Assembly (NCBI GenBank): GCA_947629715.1
Contig: CANRET010000001.1
Span: forward strand, 1-64,000
Direction: 5' to 3'
Length of the DNA stretch: 64,000 bases
Origin: an uncultured Akkermansia sp.
Lineage (GTDB): Bacteria > Verrucomicrobiota > Verrucomicrobiia > Verrucomicrobiales > Akkermansiaceae
Shown here: piece after piece, positions 1 to 15,000 of the stretch
Layout: every line of letters starts with the position of its first letter
Position numbering within the stretch: the stretch's first letter is position 1
The notes under the pieces: generated by a model
Databases searched by the model: none
Told to the model about the DNA's origin: nothing
Seen by the model: only the letters and a program-made list of their open reading frames with translations
Position numbers and translations under genes: made by a program

Positions 1-3000
1 AGGGTGCCCAGATGACTGTCCGCGCCCCTCACCACGAGGTCGCCGTTCTCCAGCTTCAGCGTGCCGTCAATATCCAACCCGCCGTCCGCTGTGCCGTCGC
101 CTACCGTCAGGGTGCCCTGTCCGGTCTTCTTGTAGGTTACGTCCGATCCGCCTTTGAGTTTGCCGTCGAACTCGGTGTCCTGTCCTTGCGGCTTGACCTG
201 CCCGACAACGCCCTCCAACCACTTGTCATCCTTCATGGGATCGGTGTCAACCTCCGCGTTGTTGAGCGTCACGGTGCCTTCGCCGGTGGCGTTCACGGTG
301 GATCCGCTCAGGCCGACCAGGTTGTTCACCGTCACGTCCGTGCCGGCTTTGCCCGCACCCAACTGCAGGGTGAGCTCTGTGCCCTCATCCAGCAGCGTGG
401 CCTTCTTGTCTTTGAGTCTCTGCGCTTCCTCCGCCGTGTCAACGTCACGCGAGTCAGACTGCTTGGCCCCCGGATCATTCTCCTCACTGAGCACGAGGTA
501 GATGTCCGTCGAGGATCCGCGCAGGATGAAGTCGCCTCCAACCGCATCCAGGGTGAAGCCGCAGCCTTGCAGGAGACCGGAGTACTTGCCGGTGCGCATG
601 AGCTGGTCAAGAGCGTCCTTCGCGTCGCCTTCAAAGGAGATCGTTCCTCCGGACAGAGCGCGCAGGTAAGTTGCGATGTCCGCATTGCGATGATCCATGA
701 TGATTTTGAGAAGCGCCTCATTGCTGAAGTCGATCACGAAAGACGGGTATGGGTCTGACTCATCATAATACTGACCTTCTTCAAGATCTCCGGCTGTGGG
801 ATTCACCGCCTTGATCACCAGGTCGCCGGTGGATTCAATGAGGTAGTCGCTCGCTTTTCCGGCGCCCTGGACGTTGCCGAGGCTGTCCTTCGAGAAGACG
901 AGCTTCACTTTCGTGTTGTCGCTGCCGACGGTGATGTCGCCCTCCACGCCTCGCAGACGGCCGCCCTCGTTGATGGTAATTTCGTCAAACTGGCTTCCCT
1001 TCGTTTGGTGGACATCCACGGTGACCAGCCCCTGTTCAGACGCAGCGGTGTCCACTTTCAGAGCAACGCCGTCCTTGTTCGCCAGAGCGGTGTCGAGCGT
1101 GCCGTTCCTCAGGACGAAGGAGCCGCTGCCACCCGACAGGGAGCTGCCGGCCCAGTTGGCTTCTATGCCGTCGTCGCCCAGCCAGATTTCGTTGCCGTTG
1201 AAGACCAGATCGCCTGTCGAGGTGTTGTTCTTCCCGGCAATCACGAGGGTGGTTCCCTCCATGGCGTTTTCCAGAACAACGCCATTGTTGCCCTCCTCCT
1301 TGCTGCCGATCACGCCTTTGAGATAGACCTTGCCGAGCTTGTCGTTTTCCAGACCGTAATCCACCTTCACGGAGCCTGTGCCGGCGATGCCGAATTCCAA
1401 CTCCAGGTTCTCCTGCGTGAGGGATGCGCCCGAATCCGTCAGCGTCCAGGTCGAGGTTGCGTCCTCGCTCCCGATCTCACTGTCTCCGGCGATGAGCGTG
1501 CCGTTGAAGTTGCTCATGTCGCCATCGATGGTGTGGGTGAAGCCGCCCTTCGCGCTGGCGAGAGTGCCATCGCCGGTGACGGGCGCTTTCAAGGTGATTG
1601 CCTTGTTGGTCGGCTTGGTCTCATCCACAGCATAGCCGCCGAGGTAGTTCTTGGTGTCTTCCGCCACCTGGACTTCTTTCACCGCGATGGTCGCATCCGT
1701 CACGTCCGAATCGAGAACGATGGCTCGTCCGTCAAGTTTGAGAGTGGAGTTCTTGTTGCCCAGGGTCGCGGTGGTGCCCTTCACGAGCACATCGCTGGTC
1801 GTGCTGTTGCCTTTCAGGTCGAGCGTGCCGGTGAAGCCCCCATCCCTACTCTCATTCCCATTCTGAGCCGTGAGTTCGGCCCCCGTCGTAGCAAGGGTGT
1901 ACCTGCCGCTGTCTTCATCCTCCGCAGCCTCGCCAATGATGATGGTTCCATTGCCGGTCATGCCGCGCGAGACCTGTACCTTGGCTCTGTTCCGGGCGAT
2001 GAGCTGCAGTTCGGCTTTCTCGTCCTCCGCGCTCAGCAGCAAGCGACGATCTCCCTTTGACGACGTTGATTCGCTATCATTCGCCTTGATCTCTACCGTG
2101 CTGTCATCCTCGCTTGCGAACACCATCTCCAAGCGGCCCTCACGGGAACGCAGCGTACCGTCAAACTTCCCGCTCTTGGAACCGCTGTCGCCGCCGTTCT
2201 CGTCCTCGATCTTGCCGGTGTACTCGAACTCATAGACGCCGCGCCCGGACTTGATGACGCCTCGGCGGATGCCCAGCTCAATGCCGGCGTTGTCCGTCAT
2301 GGTGCCGCTGTCGAAGGCGCGGAGCTTTTCGTGCACCGCGTATTCGTCCTCACCACGGGCGACGGAGGGGTCAGAGGCCAAATCCGAGGCGCTCTTGCCC
2401 ACCTGGATTCTCAGCACGGCGTTTTTGTTCGTGCCGTAATTATCCACTTTTTGGATGTTCTCCAACGCGCCGCTGGTGAGAGCAAGCTCGCCATTCTCCA
2501 GCTCCCCGTAGGCCAGAGTGCCGCCGTTCATGATGATTTTGGTGTCATCTCCCAGGGCATCCACGTCGTTCAGGACGAGTTGACCGCCGATATTCAGCTC
2601 GATGCTGGGGATGTTTTCGCCGTCCAGGCCTATTCCTGCTGACGCGGTGATCTTGTCGCGATCCGCTACCGTCACGCCTTCTCCGAGCGCATTCCCGGCC
2701 GTACCGACTTTGAGGGCGCCGTTCACGGTCAGCGTGCCGCCCTCCTCATGCGCCACGAAGTTGAAACTTCCGCTCCGCACTTCGATGTCGTCAACCGTGA
2801 TGTCGTTTTGGACGAATACATCGCCCTCGGTGTAGGCGCCCTCGAAGAAGTACGCCGTATCTTCCCCCTCAATTGTTACCTCGTCGTCGCGGTAGAAGTT
2901 GCGGGTGGAACCGTCCCAGATGTGATCCTCGTTCTCGCCTGACCACACCCAGTCCCTTTGGCTCCACAGATAGACGCGCAGGACGAGATCCTCGCCGTCG

Positions 3001-6000
3001 CCGCGCTCAAACTTGAACATTTTTTTGATGTTGTTGCCGAGGCCGGTAAACTCTCCCTCCTCAAAGAAACGGCTAAGAGCTTTATCCTCCTGATCCACCA
3101 CGTTGAAGTACTTGAGCAGTTCGTTCGAGAATTTGTCGGCACCCGGTATGCTGCTGCCGAAGAGGGAGCTCCAATCCACGCCGGAGGCGAGACGGTAGAT
3201 CCCTTCGGCAAGACCGTCCGTCTGATTGAAGCCGCTCAGCTTCAATTCCACCTGGTGACCGCCTCCCGCTTCCGTGGCTTCCGCCAGGCTGAACTTAAGC
3301 CCGCCCTGAGCCTGCAGATAAGCGTCCCCTTCGAGTCCGGTGGCAACGAGGTGGTCTTTGCCCATGTTGAAGCGCAGTCCGCCCAGCAGGCTCTGGCTAC
3401 CCGTGCCGTTCAGGATCAGGTGCCCGTCCTCAATGGCGATGAGCCCTTCATAGGCTTCTTCCGTGCCCACGCGTCCCGTGGCGCTGTTATACTTCTGCGC
3501 GTTCCAGCTGCTCAGCCCCTTGAGGACGAGGTCGCCCTTACCCTGTTTGATGAAGCTGTCGTAGTTCGGCGTATCCTCCTTCTCCACGCCTGCCACTTTG
3601 TGCATGACGCGCATGACGGATCCGCTCAGGTCCACGCGCAGCCCTTCGTCCACCTCCACCGCATCGAAGTCCTGCAGGATCAGGTTCGTGCTGAACCGGG
3701 CGAGGTTGCCAAAGGAATCGTCATCCCCTTCGTTGCTGAAGTGCAGCAGAGCCGCTCCTTCCGCCCACGTGCCGTAAGTATCGCCCTTACCCTCGGTGTA
3801 GCCCACGGTCGAGTAGTCTTCGATGTCGTGTGTGGCAAGGATGTTCTTCTGGTAGCCGCCGGAAAGGATAAACTGCCTGTAGTCAACCGTATTTCCATCC
3901 ACCGTCACCCCGTGGTACTGGGTGAATTCGATGTCCCCGGTGACCTTCACGGTAGTGCTCTCCGTGTGCACGTGCAGTTCCGCATCCTCTCCGGTGTTGA
4001 GGTGGTTGCCCGCCGCATACACGCCGCCCGCCACGGATCCGCCCGTGAGGTTGATGACGATGTTCCCCTGCTTCGGGTGCGTTTCGAGTCCTGACGGATC
4101 AGCGGTGCCGCTCTCAGCCCGACGGAAGGAGCCGCCGAAGATGAGGCCTAGCACTTCGCTGCCCTTCACGTTGATCTTCACGTCGCCCAGGGTGAAGTTG
4201 TCCGGGTACGCGGTGTTCTCGGAGTAATGACCGCCGATGACGTTGCCGTGGATGGTTCCGCCGTTCAGGTCGATGTTGATGTCCCCTTCAAGCTTGATGG
4301 TGTTGGTCCCCATCGAGTCGGAGGTGTAGCTGCCGCCCACGACGAAGCCCCCGATGGTCCCGCCGTTGATGGTGAGGTTCGTGCCTCCCTGAATCTCGAT
4401 GGTGTGACCGCCGGCGTCGTCCGGTTTGTCACCGTTGTCAATGAGCATGCTGCCCGCCACCACGGCCACGCGTCCGTGCGCATGGTAGGTGCCTCCATCC
4501 CCCGGCCCGTACGCTTCCGCGAGGATGAGCCCGTCGTTGATTTCAACGTTCGTGCTGCCCGTGATTGTTGATTTGCCGCCTTTCCCCTCATCGGTCAGGT
4601 AGCTGCCGCCTACCACCACGCCGGTGATTTTCAGCGACCCGTCCCCCTCTTCCTCCGATCCGATGACAACGTGCGTGTTGCCGTCAATCTTCGATCCGCG
4701 CGTTTCTGCGGACGAGTCCTTTTTGTAGGAGTTGACGTAGTCGCCGCCCACGAGGTGCACGTCGTTGAATGTGCCCCCATAGATCTTGAGTTCGGTGAGG
4801 TATTCCGTCGTACCGGTGTGCTCAGGCGTGCCATCCGGGCTGCGGTAGAAGCTGCCGCCCGCCACAAAGGGAACCTGCGTCTGCTCCAGCGCGTCTTTTC
4901 CATCGATCGTGCCGAATGTGCCGCCGTAGATGGTGACGCTGCTCGTGCCGGCAAACTTGTCACTGCTGCCTTCATTGGACTCCAGCGATACGTTGCCGCC
5001 TACGACGCGGAAGAATTTCCCGTCATGGATTTCAACGTTCGAGTCGCCCGTGAAGTTGCCTTTATGCTCCGATGTTCCGTTCCACGGAGCCTCGAACCAC
5101 ATGCCGCCCGCCACGACGTTGGTGTAGGCGCCGCCGTGCAGTTCCACCAGGGTGTTTCCCGTAAATTTGGTCGTGCCCGCGCCCGAGGAGTCGCGCCTGC
5201 TCGCGCCGTTGATGCCCCCGGTGAAGGTGTGCTCTTCTCCGGCGTAGATGGTGATGTGGGTGGCGTATTCTCCTTCCTCGGTCGTCCCGATGAAGTTCGA
5301 GGTACGATTTTGCGCGCGCTCTCCGAGCGTCTTCGGCACGGTGTAGTTGCCGCCCACGATGGCTTTGTCAAAGGTGCCTGGGGCATCAAGCCCGTCGCCG
5401 TTGTTGGCGTCCAGCGTCGTGTCGTCTTCGATCGTTTCGCCATCCAGCAGGTTGACGAAGATGCTCGTGGATCCGTAGAAGGTGGGAGAGAGCGTGTCGG
5501 TCACTTTCTCAGCGGGCACGTCGATCCACACGTTGCCGCCGACCACGGCTGCAAAGCCGGTCGCTCCCCCCTCCGTCGTCCCGTCGGAGATTTCCGGCGG
5601 AGTCAGCACGTCCTCCTTATTCTTCTCCGTGCTCAGCAGGGTGTAGATGAAGATGTGCGTGTTGCCTTCGAAGTCGAAATGGCTGTCTCCAAACTCATCC
5701 GACCAGGTGAGGACGCTGCCGCCTGCAATGCCGCCGCGCACGTTGCTTTCGATCTTGCCGCCGTTGTTGTCAAATACGGAGATGAAGGTGTCCCCCTGGA
5801 AGCCGAAGAAGGTGTTGGTGACGTGGTTGCCGCCGATGAGGTAGTCCACCGTGCCGCCTTGCACCTGCAAATGCGTGTTGCCGACGAAGCCGATGAATTC
5901 TTCATCCCCCCCTCCGCCTTCCGTGCCGGAGACACAGGAGCTGCCTCCCACCAGCAGGTGGTAGGATGCATTCGCCGCATTTTCATCACCCACTTTCAGG

Positions 6001-9000
6001 ACAATGAAGCTGTTGCGTATTTCCTGCGTCGGCTTCCCGTCACGGAAGACGGAGCCGCCTACGACGCTCAACAGGGTGTCTTCCGTATCACCCTTGGTGA
6101 GGCGTATGGCGGTAATTCTTCCGTTGTTTTCGGTGAAGGGGTTGTTTTCCTTATTCACGTCCCCCGTGGAGCCTGTGCCGGCAAGGCTCAGGACCCTATC
6201 CGTGAAGAATTTAACGTCCCCCTCCGCATCCAACAGATCTTTCAGCACGCCGCTCTTGCCATCAGCGCCGACGTAGGCTGTCACATAACCGTCCATCGTC
6301 GTCTCGGACGGACCGTGACGGTTTTCTTTGCTCCGGGCGATTCCCCAGTTGGGGTCATATTCGGTGTCGCCTTCTGCGATGAATTCCATGCGAATGTAGA
6401 GCGTGTTCTCTGCTTCGCCCTTTTCTGTATCGCCCCAGTACAGGGTGAAGTCGCCTGTAGTCCCCTCATCCAACGCCTCGAAGAGGTCATGGTACAGATC
6501 ATTCGCGTCGCCTTGACCATCGCCCGTGATGCCCAGGCAGAAGCCGTTGTTGCGGAGCTCCAGCTTCACGTCGCTTACGTCCAGACTTAATGTCTCTCCG
6601 TCACCCAACGCTTCCAGCGCGGTCTCTATCTGAGTGAGCTGCAGGTTGATCAGGTTGTTTGCACCCGGTTCGCCCTCGTACTTCAAGGTGGCCTCCGTGC
6701 CCAATGCCAATTCGGTGACGGTCAGGTTGCCCGGGCCTCCACGAACCATGTGCAGAGTCCCATCCAGTTGGAGTTTTGTGGCGGTGAAGCTGCCCTCGCC
6801 GGTCATGCTGAGCTGGTGTCTGAGGGCAACCCTCAGCTCGCTTGCGGTGCCGCCCGTCTTGCCCGCGGCCATGTCAATGGAGCCGTTGATGTTGAGCTCG
6901 CCCGTGATGGCGCCCGTGTAGTCCTTCAGGGTAGTGACCACGACACGCCTGTTGGTGCCGTTCACCGCATCCGCGATGGTGAGACTGTGGTCACCCGTCA
7001 ATTCCCGGATGGTGAGGTCGCCGGTCCCGGTTCCGGGGGTGGTGATTGTGCTGCCATCACCCGCTACGTTGACTCTGGCAAATGTGTTGTTGTCTGCCTC
7101 TGATCGACGAGTAAGGGTTCCGCCGGTCAGTTTGACGGTGCCTTGCACGATGTTGGTGTTCCCGTCTGCCGCGCCCAGGGTGCCGCCGCTCGCAACTTCC
7201 ACTTCGTTCACTCTCCAGCCCTCGCCGTTGACGAGCAAGGTGCCTTCCGATACTTTGACTCCGCCTTGCCCATCGACGTAGTTCAGGGTGAATGTGCCCT
7301 CCCCGGTTTTCTCCAGGGTGACGTCCGATCCCAGGGTCAGTTTCTGAGCCTGGGCAGCGCCGGCGATGCCGTCCGAACCCGTGTAGTTGAGCTTGAGGGT
7401 TTGACCCGATCCGTTGATGGTGCCGCTGACCTGGGTATCCAGGTCGCCCACTTCCAGTTCCTTCTGCAGTTCGAGGATGCCGTCCGCCGCCGCCGCAAAG
7501 GAGAGGGTGCCGGTGTAGCTGCTCGTGGTGCCATTCCACTTGAGCGCGGTGCCGTTGCTTCCCCCCTGCACCTGCAGTGTTCCGCTGCCGCTGAGCTCTC
7601 CCGTAACGGTGTTGGCGCTCCCTCCGTTCGCCTTGAATGCCAGGACGCTGTCGGACTGGTCAAGGACGATGTTCCCCGCCAGCGTGCTGCCGGTGAAGGT
7701 CTGTTTCGCCCCCTCTCCCAGTTTCAGGGTGACGCCGCTTTCAATGGTGTAGCCGCTGCCGATGTGTTCGGTTGTGCTTGTGAGGGTGAGTTCCTTTGTT
7801 GCCTCACTCGCCTTGATAGTGCCGCCCACGTCGTTCCAGTTCGTTGTGAGGGACGCCGTGGCGTTTCCGCCCAGCCAGCCGATGCTCGCGTTTTCGGCCA
7901 GGGTGACGATGCTGTCGTTCGCGAGGTAGAGACCACCGGCAAAGCTCAAGTCATCCCCGGCGCCGTCGCCCAGGATCACGTTCGTTTTATACGTTCCCCA
8001 TCCCACGCGCAAGCCGTGTGTGGCGCTGTTGCCTCCGCTGGCGAAGGCGTTCACGGTGATGCTGCCGGTCGCGTCCTCAGCCGCGCTCAGGGTGCCGTTG
8101 CTCTCCGAAAGGTCCAGTGTTTCGATGACGAGTTTGTCGTCACCCTTGACGCTTACGCTGCCGTTGGCGGTGACTTCGTTCCCGGCTGGTGCCGTGTTCC
8201 CTTCGAAGTGGACAGTCCCTACGGTGTAGGTGGTCGCCTCCTCTACCGCATCGCCGACGCGGAAGTAGGCGGTCTGACTGCCGCTGCCGCCCCCGGTGGC
8301 TCCTGTTTTGACGCGGACGTCTTGCGCAAGGTAGGTTTCTCCGCCTTCTTTATTCGCCACGCCGCCGATGATCAGGCCGCCCTCTTCCACGACCAGACTC
8401 CCGGCCCCTGTCTCATCCGACGTGCCTTTGTATTTGTTCAGGGTCAGGATGTTGGCCCCCGTCTTAGTGAGCGTCTGTCCGGCGGCGTCAAAGGTCATGT
8501 TCAGCTCGTTGCCGTCGGTGACGTTCACGAGGAAGTTCGCGCCTCCCTCCGCCAGTTTCACGGTGCCGGATTCGCCCGTGAATTCGTTCACGTTCACGGT
8601 GCCGCCCACCGTCAGAAGCGTGGCATCATCCCTGATGGTCACATGAGTCGAGTACAGACCGCCCAACAGGCCCGCATGCGCGCCGTTGGTAAGCTGAATC
8701 GCGCCGCCCTTCGCCGTGCTGTTCGATGCTCCTTTATATGTCCCGTTCACAGTCAACGAGGCATCCTCCCCATCGAGGTTTACGCTGCCTTTCGACACCA
8801 TGTCGTTGTCCACACTGACAGCTCCTTCGATGAGGTTGGTGACAGAATCTTGCCAAGAAGCGCTCAGATTGCCATGCACGGTGAGGGTGCCGTTCTTGTA
8901 CACGGTCAGCTGCCTCACTTGCAACAATTCGTCATCCTCGTCGCCCGCTGTCCCCACTTCCACCGAGGAGTCACCCTTTTCTTCATCTCCACTATTGCCT

Positions 9001-12000
9001 ACCACCAAAGCCGCTGCGGGACCACGTCCGAAGAAGGTTGCGTCCTTACCTCCACTGCCGGCCAAGCTTCCCTCCACCGTCAACGTGCCGCCATCGCTCA
9101 CCGTCAACGTGCCGCCTTCTGCGCTGACTTGCGAGTTGCTGCCGAATACAAAGTCGCCACCCACGCTCAACGAGCTTGAAGTTCCATCAACCGTCAAGGT
9201 AGTAGAACCACTCTCCGCCGCGCCATGGTTCAGTAGGAAGTCCCCCTCGATATCCACAACGCCGCCTTCCGTGATGTTGAAGACATCGCCAACATTGTCC
9301 CTGAAACGCGAAACTGTCACATCTCCGCCCACTGTCATCTTGCTGTTTGCCCCTCTCACGGAGAAGTTGCCATAAAATGTTCCTCCGACGTTCTGGCTCA
9401 TCACCAAATTGCCGGTGACATCTACCCAGCCGCCGTCAGTAGCCAACACCTGCGCCGTCGTGTATGTGCCCCCAACAGAGAGTTTGGAGCTTGCACCTTT
9501 CACCCACACACCGGCTGAAACTCCTTCGTTGAGATCGCCTTTCACTGTCAGGCTACCTCCGTCATAGACGTAAATATCGCTTCCAAGACCAGTGCCATCA
9601 CCATGCAGACTCCCATCGATCGTCACGCTTGTCCCTGAACCTGTCACGCCTAAGGCCGTCCCGCCGAAATCGTCGGCAATCGTGAGGTCCCCCCAAGTCC
9701 CGGCGGCAATGGTAGCGTACAGGTTCACATCTCCGTGGATGTTCACCGTGGAACCTCCCTGCGCAAACAACGCCCTCGCTTTCAAAATATCTCCGGCACT
9801 TACCCCCGTCGTGCCGACCTCCAAAGTGCCCGCTGTGGAGGAGGAACCAACGGCCACGACATCGGCGTGACCTCCGATACCATGGATGGAACCGGCCTTA
9901 AGCGTGCCGTCCGTCACAATGACGCCGGGAGTCCCGCCATCATCCACCACCCCGAGCTCCCCTGTCACGTTCAATGTACCTCCGCTCACATTGAGCGCCT
10001 GCAGGGTGGCGTTGCCCTCCACGGTTTGAATCGCCGTCCCCGTTTTGTAGATATTGAAGTAGCCGCCGTCGGGGCTGATGTTGCCCGAGAAGGTGTAACC
10101 CGCATTCGCATCGTAGTAGTCATGAGCCTTTTCGTCCTCGCCGGGCGCATTGCCAGCAAGATAAAGCGTGCGGTTATCAGCATCGGAGGAACGGACAGAA
10201 CCGACGCCGTACAGTCCCGCAATGTAGAGATCCTCCCTATCCTCCACAGTTACGACCGAATTCATTTCCAAGTACAGGAGATAGTCGGCAAAGTCACGTC
10301 CCTCTTCATCCTTGAAAATAAGTCCGGTTCCCTCAGTCAGGTGGATGGTTCCCTTTCCCTCAGCTCCGTAGCCGTAGGAAATGTAGAAATGTTGGCTGCC
10401 ACTCTTCTTAAGGGTGAGTTCATGCCCGTTCAGCTTGAACTTGCCCGGCGAACCGAAGTTAAACCAGCTGGTCTTATTTTGGATGAGGGCATCGCTTCCC
10501 AGCTCCAAATTCCAACGAAATTGTATTTCTACTGCTCCGTTCTGCTCGACAAAGGCACCCTCTCCATCCGTTCCTGTACCGTTGAGCACCAGCGTCCCAC
10601 AGGCAATTCCTTCCCCAAGTTGCGTGATGAATGGATTGCTACCAGGCGAATTCACGACGATAGAGGCGCCGTCCTGCACCACAATCGTGCGAGCCAAGGT
10701 TGTTGAGGCTTGCAACCCATCCCCGAGAACCAGCTTCGTTCCATTCGCCACTTCCACTTGACCGATGCCGACATGATCGGCACCCCTCTGCACATTGGCG
10801 TCCCCACCGGCGAAGAGCGCGGCAAAGAGGTTGTTCTCCGCGTTCAGCGTGACCTCGCTGCCGAAGTCAAGCACGACTTTGCCCGTGTCATCATCCTCGC
10901 TCCAGAACATCGTCCCGGTGTAATGCTCAGCGACGCTGTCCTTGATGGTGACGCTTCCTTTTGCCACATGGGCGTCGGCAAAGGTCTTGGCGTTTGTCCC
11001 ATCCAACACGATGGAAGAGTCGTCCCCCTCCATCTCGATCCCGACAACGTGCAGAGTTCCCGCGCCCTTGAAGGTGGCGGTGGCGCCGCTCTTCACGGTC
11101 AGCTTATCGGACACGGTGAGCGAATGGCTGCTGGTGTCAAAGCTCCAACTGTTGTTGCTCACCTCCATGTCCCAGGCGCGCACGTCCCCGCCCAGAGTCA
11201 CGTCATTTTGATTATTCCCGGTGAAGGTGACGTTGTCGCCGTTGTAGAACTTGTGGAACTTATCGTCAGTTTTCGAACCATCGGAATTTTGCCATTGGTT
11301 CGTGCCTGCGTCCCCGTCCTGCCAGACGAGAGCGCTGCCACTCGCCTCCCAGGTGAGGTTCTGCCGATCCGTATCGCCCTGGAGTTCCAAATCACCGGTT
11401 GATCCATTGTAGGTCAGTGTGCCGCGACCGACAGTCAAGTCCTCGAAGCTCACGTTGACATCCGCGTGCGCTTGCCCGTCGTCCCAGAGGTGGTATTTGT
11501 TCTCCTCAAACTTGCTCACATCCACATCGTCCACCGCGATATTCAGGGTGATGGTTTGACCGGACGCGCCTGCGGTTCCGACCGAGAACTTGGCACCATT
11601 CTTCAGGCTGAGGCTCACCTCCAAACTGCTCCCCAGCGCGGCAGTTTCCGTGCCCAGACTCAACACACCGCCCTCCAGGCGGAGCGTTGTCACGCTCACC
11701 GACCCGCCCAGCGCCAGTCTGCCGCCGGTCACCGTCACGGTTCCGTTACTTGTCAGCCCGCCGTGCAATGTCACTGTCCCATCGCTGACCGACATGCCCT
11801 CGCCCAAACTCATCGCTCCGGTCACATTCAGCGTCCCCTTCTCCATCACGAGAGAGTGGAGCTTAATCGTATCGTTCGTGAACGTCTGGATGCCTTCGCC
11901 TCGCTTAATGAGATCGACTGTTTTGCCCTTGTCATCGTCGTCTGTGTCAAAAGTTCCTCCGTAGGAATACCCGTTGGTTGGGTCATAGGACATCGCATCA

Positions 12001-15000
12001 CCGAGGCGGAGATCCTCCGTATCCAGGATGAGCGTCTTCACTCCCCAGACGTGGTATGTTAGCACCGAACCTTTGCCTTTCGCACTGACCAGGGCATTGA
12101 GCGTCGTATGCGAGTACATTCGGAAATGGACGCCTTCATTGCAATTATCAGCAAATCCCACATTGTAACCGCCGAAAGACTCGGCTCCCACGTCGTTTCC
12201 CTGGGCCATGTCGAATGTCAAATTGGTAACGCCCTCACCAATAAGAATAGCTCCCGTAGAATCCGCCGCAGCGCCGTAGGAGTAGGAGGTGTTGGCCGTT
12301 GTATTCCCGCCGAAGCTTCCAAACCAAATTTCACCGTTGCTGGTGAGCGTCAGGATGTGACCGTTGCCATTAAGTTGACGGGTCCCTTGAAGATGTGTGC
12401 CATTGGCAAAATAAGCGGTCGCATCTGCGCTCAGCGCCAAGTCCCATTTGAAAGCTCCGCTCGTCATGACGAGGGCGCCCTGTGCTCCCCCTGCGCCGGT
12501 TCCTGCCAACGTAAGGGTTCCCGCTCGACTATAAGCGCTCACCGCAAAAATGTCGCCTTCCAGCGTGCTGCCGGACACAACATTCACATTGCGAATCAAG
12601 CTCAGACTCTTCCCGATGCCGCCCACGGTGAGATGCAACCCGCTTACCAAGTCCACCTGTCCGATGCCGACGTGCTCGTCATCCCTCTGCACATTAGCAT
12701 CCCCGCCGGCGAAGAGCGCGGCAAAGAGATTGTTGCTCCCATTCAGCGTGACGTTGCCGGTGAAGTCGAGCACGACCTTGCCCGTCTCCTCTCCCTCGTT
12801 CCAGAATGTCGTCCCGGAGTAATGAGCAGCGCTGCTGTCCTTGATGGTGACGGTTCCTTTTGCCACACGGGCGTCGGTAAAGGTTTTTATACTCGTCCCT
12901 TCCAACGTGACGGAAGAGTTGTCCCCCTGCATGTCGAGTGCGCCGACGCTCAGTGTCCCCGCCTCGCCTTTGAAGGTAACGTCAGCGTTGTCCGCCACGG
13001 TCAGCGTATCGGTCGCGAGCGTCTGACCCTCGGAGGTGGCAAAGCTCCAGCCGGCGCTCCCGACAGTCATGCTCCTCGCGTGTACGTTGCCACCCAGAGT
13101 CACGTCCTTCGCCGTGCCATCCCCGGTGAAGGTGACGTTGTCGCCGTCGTAGAACCGGTGGTACTTATCGTCCTCCTTACCTTCGGCGCCATTCTGCCAA
13201 TCCTTCGTGCCTGCCTCCCCGCTTTGCCAAGTGAGAGCATCGCTACCCGCTTCCCAAGTGAGGGTCTCCGGGGTCGTGTCGGTGAACTCCAAATCGCCAG
13301 TCCCTTCGTTGTAGTTCACCTTGCCGCGGCCGACAAGGCCGACGTCGCCGAGTTCCACGGTAATGCCTGCTTGCGTGCCGTCCGTGTCCCAGAGGTGGTA
13401 TCTATTGCCGTCGGCGATAATCGCGTCCATGTCCACATCGTCCGCCGCGATATTCAGGGTAAGGGTACGACCCTGTCCTGCACCTCCGGTCCCAATCGAG
13501 AACTTGGCGCCATTTTTCAGGCTGAAGCTCACCGTCAAATCGCTCCCCAGCTCGGCAGTTTCCGTGCCCAGACTCAGCACGCCGCCCTCCAGGCGGAGCG
13601 TTGTCGCGTTCACTGTCCCGCCCAGCTCCAGTCTGCCGCCGCTGTTCACAGTCACAGCGGTCGCCGTCAGACCGCCGTGCGCCGTCAAGGTTCCGGAACC
13701 CACGCTGATGCTGTGTCCGCTCAAAGCGCCATGCACCTCAAGATCACCGCCGTCCACAATGAGCGAGCCGGAGGTTGCATCCGCCCCGGTAAGATTCATG
13801 TTGGCCTCTTGCACTATCAGCTTGCCTTTTGCAACTTTGAAGCTCTCAGCGACACTCCAATCCCCGCTCCCGGTCAATGTCAGCGTGCCCGCCCCGGTTT
13901 TGCCAAAGCCGACGCCTGCACCAACGTTTACCTCGCCTTCTTTTGTAAAGTTATTGTACCACGTTGAAAAACCCGCGCTCTGCGTATCCTCTACCCTCTT
14001 GAGAAGAAAGACGTTCTCCGTGACCCCCTCCTTGCGGCTAAAGTGAAGACCTTGAGCAACACCCCAAGCCAGCGCATCCACGGAAAGATCCTTTCCCAAC
14101 GTGAGACCGCCGCCCCATCCCAAGGTCAGGGTTCCCCGCAACTCTCCGCCTCCATCCAATGCCAGAGTTCCGTACGATTGGAAATTTCCGTCCGCATTCA
14201 GTTTCCCCTTGACGTGAACGTTTGTAACGCCTCTCGTTCCCTCTGTGTTAAACACAGTACGATTCGTTTCAGTGAGGTCCCGTACAATAAGGTCGCCGCC
14301 CACGATCAGCGTGGACACGGGAGTCTGGTTGTCGGCCGAGACATAAGACCCCGTCCCACTGATAACCATATCCCCATCCACTTGGATGCACACGTGAGAA
14401 CCCTTCAGTATGGAAAGTTTGCCTCCGCTGATGGTAAGTTCAGAGACATGGACGTGTCCGGACAAGGTTTGCTGGGCATCCGCACTTCCCAAATTGACGG
14501 TCAACTTCAGCGCACTGGTTCCTTCCCACCCAACACTGATGTCCTCAGGAGCGGCGGTTGTCCCTATCATCCCACTGAAGGTTCCGCTCCCGGTGAATAT
14601 CAAGTCGGCCTCCCCACTGGCAATAATGCCGTCGGCAGCGCTCAAATTGACCCCATCTCCCACCGTCAAGGTGCTGCCGGCGCTCATGGTGAGTCTCATT
14701 CCGATCGAAACAGAGGCATTCCCCTCCGCAGCGCCGTAGGAGGAAAGAGCGACAGAAACGTTTTCCCCGATCGTGAAGCCACTGTCGGCGTTCCCGGTGA
14801 ACGTGAGCGTCTTACCCTTCGCAATGCGCCAATCGCCGTTGCTGTTCACAGCGACGCCCTTGCTATCCAAAGTCATGTTCGAACCAATGCGCAACTTGAC
14901 GTCCTGACCCTCCTCCGCTCTGAAAACGATAGAAGGCTTGGTACCACTGGTCCGCCCTATCCAATAATCGCAATTGTCTGCGTTGACAATCAATCCACCC

